A stretch of 64,000 bases of DNA from positions 744,001-808,000 of the forward strand of contig CAJQUW010008706.1 of NCBI GenBank assembly GCA_907163375.1. Direction: 5' to 3'. Origin of the DNA: Prostheceraeus crozeri (Eukaryota > Platyhelminthes > Polycladida > Euryleptidae). The notes beneath the pieces were generated by a model that did no database searches, was not told where the DNA came from, and saw only the letters and a program-made list of their open reading frames with translations. The position numbers and the translations under genes are program-made. This document shows positions 1 through 10,407 of this stretch, piece after piece (within the stretch, counting starts at the first letter, position 1; every line of letters starts with the position of its first letter).

Positions 1-2440
1 CTTCCATAAATCATTAGCTAAATTGCACTTTCATTTGCATATTGATGTTGACGATATCAAATCATTTCGTTGATCTCGATCATAAATAATTTGCCTCGAT
101 TCATATTATGTAGTGTTAATGCCAAACAGCTAATGTCTCAATCGGTGATACGAGAAATATAATTTCGTTCGCACAAGAAATCTTTGAATCATTTTAGGCA
201 TATTCTTAAAAATGAAGGATATTTTTTCTAAGATAGTGGAAATTACTTCCTATGAGTATCTGATCTTACCTGTAACTATTAAACACACTCTGAACGTCAA
301 AATATCGAGCATTGAACTCTACAAATCGACTGTCTACCCAGGGAAGCTTGTGGTGTAATTCAATCCGAAAAGAACTTCGAAAGTTGCACAAGTATCTAAA
401 CGAGGTCTACGAGTATGACAAGCTGGATAGTTCAGTAAGTATATCTAGCACGCTTTTTATCACTATATGAAGTGCTTTCGTGGACAATTTATCAATTCTC
501 AGTGAAGAAGAGGTTACGCAATGATCCATTGACAACAAGGTAACAATGCCACTGACCAGACATAAAATAATATGAATTGTAAGATTGGATACTGAACACA
601 AATTGTTCTTATTTTTAGAGTGGATCTGTCAGAAATGAATTAAATTCTCTTGAAAATAAATTGAACATTTGCGCTCGCTTGAACTCTGTCCAATAGTTAT
701 CGTGTGTTTTATTATAGGAAACTTGTTGTAATGACATGTGCTCTATTTATTTCATTGTTACAAAATAAACAAAGTTTTAGGTCTTCTAATATCAGGGCTA
801 TCCTGCTTCACTTCCTTATTATTGCAGTCCAACTGCACCTGAATGAAGTGGTTGGCCTCGAAAATTGGTGCGATAATATAAGGGAAATTTGAATTATTTT
901 CAAAACAACATAATAGTTTCAATTAATCAATAGATGCATAAATATGCCATGAGCAAGGCATTCGATGTCAGAATTTCGTTCATTTTATAGAAGAATTTTG
1001 ATCATACTTGTGCTCTATTTTGCTTAGAATTGTGCTCTAAAGTGCTCTAACAACACCTCGAATTTCTAGTAGACACCCTCTTGTGTAAACTATCCTACAC
1101 CAGTTACATTCTATGCTATCGCACTACAGCGGCTCTCAACGTGCTGCTTTGAAGGAGAAATATACTTAGAGAAAGATTGCCTCCGACGAATCTCAAATCG
1201 ACTTTGTTGAGTCACAACGTTCCTTTCTCTTTACTTCAGATCAAAGCGGAGATGGAAAGACAATCTTGAATTCCCGATTTGGATATTGATGGGAGGTGCT
1301 GCACCTGTATCAATACAATTTCTAGACATGTACATTTGTAAAGTTTTGTAAATACAATGTCTGACAAAATTCCGGAATTTTTGGGTTGCTGCTACGATTT
1401 GATTGCTTGAAAGATGATGAGACCTTGAATCAGGGTTCGGAGCCGAAATAAAATACCATGTCTCCGATTTGAAGTTTTACATGTATTTGAATTCAGTCGG
1501 TTAGAGAGAAAATGCGAAGTAAGTAATCACTTTTAGAAAATGTGATGTTTGTCAGTGTGGCTGAAACGAAAACAAGTGTGTCATCGTTGTAGGTAGTCGT
1601 CATAGAACTCAAAACCTGCTCTCAATCATCTACTGCGAAACATTAACTTGGATTTTAAGGGAGATCGCGAATCTTTCCTATAACTTATTGAAAGTGTGAA
1701 GCAAACTCCCTACAATTATTATTCTTCATGCTATAATAGCGCATTTAAGTGCCAATCATGGATGGACCTATTTGAATAAACCGTCTGTGTGCGTTAAGTT
1801 CTTGACTAATAAGGCGATTTTGAATTCCATGTGTTCGCTCTTTACATTGTGCACACTATCAGCATTCCTATTTAAGATGCTATCAGCAATCGATATTACC
1901 ATCATTTAATCACGTTTTTGTCATGTTCATTTAACGGTTGTCCTGCCTTGCAGGGTATCTCAATTTTTAATCAGCTGTGGCAGGGCAAACGAATGAATCC
2001 GTAAGCCCTTCCGTGACTTTTCTTGAATTGACATCGTGAAATAAGGCTAATCAGTTTAGATTTTCAAAGGCACATGACACCTACGCATACACCAGCGTGT
2101 AACCATAGATATCAATGAAAACGGTAGAGACGCAAGAATTCCCATTGGATGGCGCTTAGTACAAATCACGTAACACCAAGTGCCACGATTATTACCGATC
2201 AAAAAACTTCATTACAGTGGGGTATAGGTAGACTAATTCCTGCCATCGAAAGAGAATTCTATAAGCAGGCCTATATTGCGCTTTTTTATAAAACCCAAAC
2301 GTGTGTGACTCCCACAGCCATTCAGCGAATGAATTTTGAGCAAAAACAGACGTTAATGCGAAGTATTTATTTAAGTCACGTTACATTCGATCGGAGCACA
2401 CTGATCTGTAGGCCTAATTGTATTCATGCAGTCGGCACAT
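1..2440. other. Non-coding stretch, no gene recognised
   Basis: AT-rich sequence with short chance open frames only. A 144-codon frame starting at 2149 runs into the transposon that begins at 2441, and its product resembles nothing I know. No RNA gene or repeat family is evident. Confidence 0.5.
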
Positions 2441-3212
2441 TCCCTGTGGGAACGAATCTTGCGAAAAACTGGCGAATGTCAGCTGCAGAATATCATGCTA
2501 AAGTTCAGTCATATTTGCGGGATATTCGCTGGCGAAGTTCGCCGGCGACAATTCGCGCTCTATATGTCACCTTTTACTTTTGACTTTCTCTCTTATTTTC
2601 TTTAGTAATCCGCCTCTACAGCCGAGGCTCTATTTCCTCCCTCACCTCCTCACTATCCCCCACATATGGCTAATCTATCTAAGAACTAAGTGAAGACTAT
2701 CATTCTTTGATAATGATAAGGATATAGAGAATCCGCATATATCAATTTTCATAACATCTCTTGACATTCAATAATTTACAACAATGACAAATATTTGAAT
2801 AATATCATAGTATTTACTGCGACATTTAAGGAAGATAAATACTTTTTTTAGTTTAAGCCTTCGTGAATTAAAAAAGATCCCTTTTTATCAGATCAGACTG
2901 AGTATACAATATATTTTCATGTGAAGGTACGAACATTACTACTTACCACTAATTAGTTGCTACAATATCCACGATTTCGCCGGTTGGCGAAAAATCAGCT
3001 CGCATTAGTAAACAAATATCTACCAACTAATTATAGCAACTTTTTCGCCACCTGTCGTTTTTTAATTTTACACATGTTTTTGGATAAATGATGACCATTT
3101 TCACATGCGGAGATAGTTTTTACACGAAAATGAACCTTTAAAAAAATTATCCACAAAATCGCTACCTCGCCAGATAATCTGTTGATATTAGCGAGATGCG
3201 TTCCCACAGGGA
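2441..3212. mobile_element. Non-autonomous DNA transposon (MITE-like), 772 bp
   Basis: The ends are inverted repeats of about 22 bp with two mismatches. The left end begins TCCCTGTGGGAACGAATCTT, and the reverse complement of the right end begins TCCCTGTGGGAACGCATCTC. Inside the ends are several short TTCGCC/GGCGAA repeats, as is common in subterminal transposase-binding regions. There is no transposase frame, so movement would need an enzyme from elsewhere. I cannot define a target-site duplication, so the superfamily stays open. The element is enclosed by a further 12-bp inverted repeat (CATGCAGTCGGC at 2425-2436 and its complement at 3307-3318), which may belong to an older element around it. 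Confidence 0.65.
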
Positions 3213-5940
3213 TGTTTCTTCATGAAGAAAAGCATTTTGTTATCATTACCCGAGAAAAACCCACGTAAATTTAATAGTCAGCCGAGTAATCTATGCACTG
3301 CCTTAAGCCGACTGCATGGATCCCCTACTCTATGGCCGACTGGGTGTTTTTGGACGACCTACAAGTTCATTAAGGAAGCTTCAGGCAGTTTCCCAACTAT
3401 TTCTATATTTCTTCCTTGCTAGCATTCCTCCATCTCCCACTGCGGCCCTTCCCGGACATGCCTGGCTCCTCAAGTATCGTTCATCATAAGCTGCAGAACG
3501 TTTGCTATGATTAGTGCATTGTTTTTTATCAATTTGCATTTTAAATAACCAGAGGAAATGAAATGCACTTTTAGACTATGCATGCTGACATTATCAAATG
3601 CTGCTTTCGACTCCACAAACTAAGAAAACTTGCTAAGTTATTTCTGCCGATAGATTATCTGTCAAAATTATGATGATTTATAACAGCTGAGAATTAGACA
3701 TTGAACTTCAATCACTCTGAACACGTAAAACATTTTCTAAATACTTTGAAAAATCAGAAAGCATCATAGTGTGGATTAATATTTTTCGTAGAAACATATA
3801 CTCAATAAATTCTCATAGTTTGCGCATTTATCCTGAAAAGCTGCCGCAAATTTTGTTAAGTCCATAAATCCGGCAAAGTAAAGGAAATTTTTAGTTACAT
3901 AGCTTTGTAGTCTACGAAAATAACGGGGTTATTTTTTTCTCGTATAGCCTTAATTTCTAACTTAATTTTTGAAGATTTAGCTAAATTCAGCTCATTCAAA
4001 CAAGTATAGTTGGACTGCTCTAATATGATTATGTTACCATGAGTTTGGATGATATTAATGATATTTCTATCTCTTCTTGAAATGAGTTTATTGTCTCTAA
4101 CAATTTTTTGGATAATTTATTCAAACAGAAATTATCCAGGAAATATGAAAATGGGGTCAAATTTCTTATACCGTTATCTTCTTTTTGATATGATCAAATT
4201 GAAAGTAATGGCACTGCAAAAGGCGGCGAACTTTGTAAAATCACGAGTCTTAGACACATTTTCTCCACATGTGATACCTGTGATTCCAAAATCTTTTAAA
4301 ATCCTTTTGAACAATACTCGAGAGCTAGCTATATATTTTGATGTGTAGGCCCACATTATTCCTTACCTTTCATTATTGCAGCTGATGATTAATAGCAAAA
4401 CTATTACATGAACCTTGAGAATTCATGACCTTTTGAAAATCATGGTCATGTAATAAAATAACCGATGCATTTCCTGATGATGAGAAAAACGTTGAGAAAG
4501 TAGCGAAAATTAGATAAAGTTCATGATAAATCATTTTAGGCGACGAAATCTCATACGCGCTATCTCAGTATCTCTTATTGAATACTGCATGCCCTGCTGT
4601 TGTTCCCCTCGCCACGATATAGGCCTAGACCATTTCAGCGGCCAACGATCCGTCCGAAAGATTTTTTGCATCCGATCACATCAGAGAGAGAGAGCGTTGA
4701 CCTGTTTGCATAGTAGGCCTAAATTGAAGACGACAGCAATATTGCTTCGAATCTTTTCACATTTCCTGATTCAAGTACATGTATTTAGAAAAAAGTATCA
4801 AAAATAAACTCTTCTTGTGTTGCTAACATTTTTACAAGAATCAATTAAAGACCTGACGTCTCGTCCACCACTTATTCTCCAGCGACCACCTCTTTCGTTA
4901 ATCGAACATTGATGGCCTGAAGATTTTAATTCTCTGATGCCCCTTGATGAGAATTTCAGATCCTCGTGATATCCAAAGACTATGTCTTTGGTTATATCTA
5001 CACGGGTCGTTTCTCTCCAACATTGCGGTCTGATTTAAACAATGCAAGTCGCTATCATATCATTGTTCTTTATGGTGAAGAATACCGACATATCCACTGA
5101 GTAAAGAAGATAAAAACATAATCACGTTGCATACAATGACGTGATCCACCGTGCACGCTACGTAAAGAACCTAGTTTGATATTGGCTATAGTAATTCGAA
5201 TCACTATACAACAAGCAGCTTCCATTTCCTAGACCTACGTACAACTCGTCGACCAGTCTAGGCTATGTCCCAAAATTCAATACTACAAGCTGCGATACCT
5301 CAGCATCGTATCTTCTACTTGAATCTTAGAAAACATGAAGGCGAAACAAGCCCGTAATTGAAGGTTAAGAAGCATTTTACATCGCCTGAAAATCGTTAAA
5401 AGAACGTTTAAAGAGCCTCGTAAATGAATCAGCAACCGAAAAAACTGCTTCAATGTGTGAAGTTGGACGTGATGTCAATAATATGCTATTTGTTAGCTAA
5501 CTATGACTATGTCATGTGCACCTGTACTTCTGTTCGCATTTGTCACATCTACTATTTATTGGAAGCATTCTTGATTTTCGTTTTTGAAATAATGTGCAAA
5601 ACACGACAGCAAAGCAATGTTTAATAAGTTTTAAAAGCCGTCAAAACCGTTGATTTTGTCTCTTTCAGAAGAAACAAAATCATGTCAAACATATTAGAAA
5701 CCGTATCTTGCTTAGTAAATATAACATGCGGTAATTGTGTCTCACGTTAATGTGCACCACATGTTTTTAGCCCTAGTTATTTTTCCCAGGATCAATTGTA
5801 AGTAACTTTGGAATACCCTCTTGAGAAAAATAACGAAGGGAAGCGTTGAGTGTAAACAAATAGAATTTATGACGAAATATTTTTCCAATGAGAGGTGAAG
5901 TACGATGACGAGACTTTATCCTGACGCTTGATTTCGCGCA
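3213..5940. other. Non-coding stretch, no gene recognised
   Basis: AT-rich with short unconvincing open frames. No splice-flanked coding segment, RNA gene or long repeat is evident. The 12-bp arm at 3307-3318 pairs with 2425-2436 across the transposon to the left. Confidence 0.5.
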
Positions 5941-5944
5941 CAGT

Positions 5945-6015
5945 GCTGATCAGTTGGTAGTGTAACTGGTCTAAATAACCACGGCGGTCATGAGTTCGAT
6001 TCACACCATGTGCAT
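5945..6015 (+). mobile_element. tRNA-like sequence, probable SINE head
   Basis: There is an A-box-like stretch TGATCAGTTGG at 5947-5957 and a B-box-like stretch GAGTTCGATTC at 5992-6002, 35 bases apart, which is the spacing of an internal RNA polymerase III promoter. The acceptor arms do not pair convincingly, so this is not a working tRNA. A tRNA-derived SINE or a decayed tRNA copy is the likely origin. Only one copy was noticed in the window. Confidence 0.4.
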
Positions 6016-6324
6016 ATGAATCTTTAGTTTAGCAATTCAATCTGACTTTTTTTTAACTCCCATAAAAAAGTAACGTAATGATACAACCTGACGTCCTCAG
6101 CTTGTCATCAAGTGATAAATACCTCATGAAAAGGTAAAGTCGATATATTCATCGAATTCCGTAATTCTAGTCCAACAATATTTATCGAGGGAAGAACAGG
6201 CAGAGAAGTAATACTCATGTGGTAAAATATGTCTCACACTGTGGACTACTAGTCTTGAAATAATGGTCCACAACACTCTATCCCCGTGCAGGCAGAATAT
6301 GGGCAGGTCGATGGATGTTCAAAC

Positions 6325-7683
6325 TCAGAAGATTGCGGCTGCTCGGGCATGCGCTTTGCAGAAGGCCTTTCCCTCTCTGCTCACGAAGGGTTTTCCATCC
6401 AAACTGCATTTGCAAGCAGAACAGCAGAAGCAAGCTGAGTGATAATTCTTTCCTAACGCTTCGATGAATTGGTCCATTTCGTCAATGGAATACCCACATC
6501 CTTCACATTTCGCTTGGAACAGCTTCGCCCAGTCTGCTTCGCAATATGGCCTGTTGTCTTCTCCAACACGGAAGCTAGCCTCGCCTGGCCCTGGTTCAGA
6601 TCCAGCCAATTGCCGCTTGCAGGCGGCGCAGCAGAAACAGGCTGGATGCCACGACTGACGTAATGCACTGACAATCCTTTCCACCACTGGCAAACCACAT
6701 TTTCCACAACGAGGAGCCAAGAAACGAGCATAGTCGGTTTCACAGAGCAGCTGACCAGCCTCTTCAACGAATCCGCAATTCTCCATTCGAATTCCGCATT
6801 GGTCACAGCGGAAATGCTCCGGACAGTAGCAACGATCCAGCGCCACGATAAAAGGGCCTCGGATTAGGCTATGACAGGAATCACAAATTGGATCTCGATC
6901 CATGGGACCTCTGCTACCAGCTTGATGTCTCTGCGACTGTCCTCTTCTTGTTCCGACCTTGGAAGTTGGCTTATTGACGCCATATCCACCAGCAGGAGCC
7001 CTGTTCGGAGCGTTATAGACACCGGGCTGACCCTGAGTCCTCGAGGGATTTAGACTTGGACTATAGCCAGGATTATATCCACTGGATGAATTCGGACTTG
7101 CGTTGAAACTTGGTGACTTTGGTGTGGGTGAACCAAATCCAGGAGAAGTCACCTTTGTGGGACTATATCCCATCGGCAGTGGTTTGCCAGGCTCGGCCAG
7201 GGTCCTTTCTAAGCGAGTCATTGCACTAGGTTGTCTATTACCGGCAGGAGGACTCATGGGAGATCCCCTTATACTGTCCATTGAAGACGTCGAAGCACCT
7301 GGACTTTGCCAAGACGGTGTTTGATTGTTGACATTCAGTTGGATTCCTCGATTTGAGCGATACAGTCCGGGAGAAGGTTGAGGAGGTGCCGGATTCAGAC
7401 TCAATGGCATAGCACTAACTGGTCCGCGGAATAGCTGAAGATCTAATTCATTTCCACATCGTATGATGGCCTGTTGGGCCATTTGATGCGTCATGCCTGC
7501 CGTAGAGTCACCTCCGATATCTATGACAATGTCACCGACGGAAACTCCATGTCGTCCTGCCTGACCGTTCGGATTCACTTTACGAATAGTCACAGGAGTG
7601 CCAAAGTCTTTGCCGCCTGCTATACGGAATCCCCACGGATGGCTTGGATCAGGGCGACGGAGACTAACACGCAGAGTGCCCAT
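6325..7683 (-). CDS. PDZ and LIM domain protein (Enigma/ALP/Zasp family), single exon
   Basis: The product is 452 residues. Residues 1-86 form a PDZ domain with the PWGF carboxylate-binding signature of this family (16-19) and the segment DFGTPVTIRKVNP. Residues ~90-265 are a Pro/Ser/Gly/Asn-rich linker. Three C-terminal LIM domains begin near residues 267, 326 and 393, each with the Cys/His zinc pattern (CDSC, CGKC and CEGC openings). Family members bind alpha-actinin through the PDZ domain and scaffold proteins at Z-discs and actin-adhesion sites, so a cytoskeletal or muscle role is inferred. I chose the ATG at 7683 because the PDZ starts directly after it and G lies at -3. The frame stays open upstream to an ATG at 7911, but those 76 codons match no family feature. 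The gene has no intron although homologues are usually multi-exon, which suggests a retrocopy or intron loss. The frame is intact. Confidence 0.92.
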   Translation of the reverse strand: MGTLRVSLRRPDPSHPWGFRIAGGKDFGTPVTIRKVNPNGQAGRHGVSVGDIVIDIGGDSTAGMTHQMAQQAIIRCGNELDLQLFRGPVSAMPLSLNPAPPQPSPGLYRSNRGIQLNVNNQTPSWQSPGASTSSMDSIRGSPMSPPAGNRQPSAMTRLERTLAEPGKPLPMGYSPTKVTSPGFGSPTPKSPSFNASPNSSSGYNPGYSPSLNPSRTQGQPGVYNAPNRAPAGGYGVNKPTSKVGTRRGQSQRHQAGSRGPMDRDPICDSCHSLIRGPFIVALDRCYCPEHFRCDQCGIRMENCGFVEEAGQLLCETDYARFLAPRCGKCGLPVVERIVSALRQSWHPACFCCAACKRQLAGSEPGPGEASFRVGEDNRPYCEADWAKLFQAKCEGCGYSIDEMDQFIEALGKNYHSACFCCSACKCSLDGKPFVSREGKAFCKAHARAAAIF

Positions 7684-8861
7684 CGCGAATGGAATGAATT
7701 GAGCGATGGAAAAGTCACAGACATCAACTAAGACATTGATTCTCCGGCAGCCAATTGGCGAGAGATCCAGGCTCCCACCGCTCACGCCCATCTCGCTGCG
7801 ATCCTGGCGATCGAGCGTCAGAAAGCGAGGGATACACGTGACATGACAGATGATGTATGAGAAAATGATGGGAGAGGAAGGAGATGAAAACATCTTGTCA
7901 AGCACAAACATTCTAGCTTCCTGATGCTAATGATGCTTTAGACTTTAGAGCACTTATATTAGGCGATGCGATGTCACAATTTATGGAATAGCATGAAAAT
8001 TAGCTATCGATTCCATCTACAAAAGCATTTAAAATTTCACATTACATTAAAGACATTGTTATTCCCAGAGAGTAAGTATATTAAGTAGAATACCAACTCA
8101 GTATTAATTAAATCCCCAATGTGTATTCAGTTTCGATATTATTAAATGAACTCGAGTTGAGGCCCAGTTACAAATGTGAAATAAGCAGTTTGGAGAAATT
8201 TACACGGATTTGACCGACTAGGAAGGAATAATAGTAATTTACAAATCCTCCGGGTTATGGTAACCTTGGAGAGGTGATATTCATTAAATTAGCAGTTCGA
8301 TAGGTTGCTATTACTGATGCTCAGCCTTAGAAATGAGAGCATTTTCATAAGCGTGATCATATCGCAAACTACGTGCCACCGAAAGAGCAAAATATCATAA
8401 TCAAGAACAATTATCAGAATTAAAGTATAAAAGATGTAAATGGGTCTACATAACTATTCATATTCAAGAAGTGAAACATAGATTTAGTGAATCATAAAAT
8501 TATGCCGATGAAAATTGAGTTAAAAACTTGAAATTTCAGTCAAGCAGCACAATAGAATCTCAACTTTCTCATTAAGACTAATATTGTAATGCGGTTCATG
8601 AAATTTCCCTGTTAATCAACTCAATTCCCGCTTAATTAATACACCTGTTGGTAATTTTTCATTCATTTTGATGTCTAATTAATCTCATACTACCATATTT
8701 TTCCATATATAGGCCCACCCAAATACAGGCCCATGGGCTTATATTTGGAAACAGAATTTATTGTGATAAGGAAAATATAATTTAGGAAATCCAAGAATTT
8801 ATCTCCTAGTTTTCTCACAATAAGTCTTATTAGCAGTGTTTTTGAGCGGATCGACATTCCG
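7684..8861. other. Upstream region of the PDZ-LIM gene, non-coding
   Basis: It contains the open upstream extension of the PDZ-LIM frame (to 7911) and then AT-rich sequence with no recognised gene. A palindrome lies at 8719-8748. The PDZ-LIM promoter should be here, but I see no clear core element. Confidence 0.45.
8719..8748. repeat. Short palindrome, arms CCAAATA..GCCC
   Basis: The 14-base arms 8719-8732 and 8735-8748 pair at 12 of 14 positions around an AT centre. The arm sequence recurs in the palindromes at 12742-12772 and, in part, 12811-12824, so these look like members of one small foldback family. Confidence 0.55.
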
Positions 8862-9000
8862 CTTTCGCTCGCTCATCGCTCATTTGCTCATATTCGCCCT
8901 TTCGCTCGCTCATCGCTCATTTCCTCAAAATCATCCTTTCGCTCGCTCACCGCTCAAAATCATCAAAAAAATGCCGCTCGCTCGCTCATTTCTCGATAAT
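8862..9000. repeat. 37-bp minisatellite, about four copies
   Basis: The phrase CTTTCGCTCGCTCA starts at 8862, 8899 and 8936, exactly 37 bases apart, and a degenerate fourth copy follows near 8973. The copies are rich in GCTC and differ slightly. No coding role is apparent. Confidence 0.8.
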
Positions 9001-9729
9001 GCTCTCCTTTGTTCTGCAAACCTTTTTTATGTTCAAAGCTAATCCCATGCTTTTATTTTAATAAACACCTTTTAGGCGTTAAAGGGAAATTCATTACTTC
9101 ATTTTAAGTGAAAATTGAACCACAATGAAATAATGTAGACCATCATACCAATGTATTAAGAAGGTAGCTATTGCAGAAAATTAGTTGAAACAATATATTT
9201 TGATGCACATAACCACAGAATTCTTTTTATATGTATAGAAATGGGCAATAATCTAAGCTTAGTCTTACATGCTGATCACATGAATCAGTATATACAATTC
9301 TTGGCACAAAACTTGGAGAAAATTCGCAAGGTGCGTCAAGAAACCATGTAATGTGTTGACAATTGAAAATGAACCTAAATGAAATCGTGACAAAATAATA
9401 GATAATTCCTAAAGTACCTAAAGATAAATACATGACTTATGAGTGACTGAGTACTGAGTAAACAACTCAGTAGTAATTAATTAACGAGTGTTGGAAATCT
9501 GCTATAAAAAGAATCGCTTGATAAACGAAATTGCTGAATTATGTGAAGCAGAAAATACTGCACCCAAAACGACCTGACACATTGGCGTCAGCCGACAGAG
9601 ATTTCGGCCCACTAAGTTCAGTATCTGTCAAGATAGTCGGTCCGCAGCAACTCGTTGCGCCCAGGTCCTACCTTCATCCACTTTTGCACTCAACTTCTTC
9701 ATGGTGGTGTTTAGACTCAAGCACCCGCT

Positions 9730-10407
9730 TTAACAAGAAATTTCCTCACCGATGGAGCAACGAAATAGCGGCATCCCACTCTCAGAAGGCATGAGCTCAT
9801 ATTTCCACCCTTGCTTCTGAATCCTTTTGGCCAGTTCTTTATATTTCGCAGTTTTCTCTTCATGGGCATCCCTAACGCTCTCTTCCCAGGGAACAGTTAG
9901 TTCGCACATAATCATTTTTTCCCTATCGCGTCGATCAACACTAGATGAGGTCGTTGGTCAGATAGGGATAATTCATCTGGCAGATGTCTATCCACTCAAG
10001 TGAATCACTTCCGATCACTTCCTACTTCTGCGGTACAGATCGCACGATGAGTCTTTCGTCTATTGGTTTTACCACTCGGTACAAAGTCAATTCCGGTTGT
10101 TACTTACCTGTAGGGGAGACTTGTGTAAAGTTGGCGGAACCGCCGAGCGGAATCATTATTTAGTACAGCGCGATCCTGTTCGAAACAACTTCTACTTTAT
10201 CAATTTCAGCCCCTGATCAGATTCCACAAATTCGCAGTCGCTAAAGAGAAATTCAAATTTAAAGATAGTAGTGCTGGTTCCTTTGGGTGGTTCCGCTAAC
10301 TTCACAAACGTGGGGGAGAGAGACTGCTTCCACAATCGCTTGAAGGACCAAGCATGCTCTCTATAGTGCCACATGATAACCAGAGAGGGCACGACGAGGA
10401 TTGGCAT
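9730..10407 (-). pseudogene. Broken retroelement fragment (C-terminal endonuclease-like region)
   Basis: Read on the minus strand, 9730-9945 encodes a segment with CELTVPWEE, then AHEEKTAKYKELAKR and GWKYELMPSESG. This resembles the region after the reverse transcriptase in many animal retroelements, where a restriction-like endonuclease follows a pattern such as ELTVPWEE..AHERK..KY..L....GW. A second piece at 10192-10407 may be an upstream part of the same region. The copy is broken in several places and lacks a recognisable reverse transcriptase, so it is an old fragment. The family assignment (non-LTR type) is inferred from memory of related proteins. Confidence 0.45.

Noticed and set aside
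2149-2583. 144-codon plus-strand frame
   Set aside because: Its last third is the left end of a transposon, the rest shows no motif, and composition is not clearly coding.
7684-7911. Upstream ATG for the PDZ-LIM protein
   Set aside because: The PDZ domain begins immediately after the ATG at 7683, as in relatives. The upstream 76 codons lack any family feature, though they cannot be excluded as a leader.
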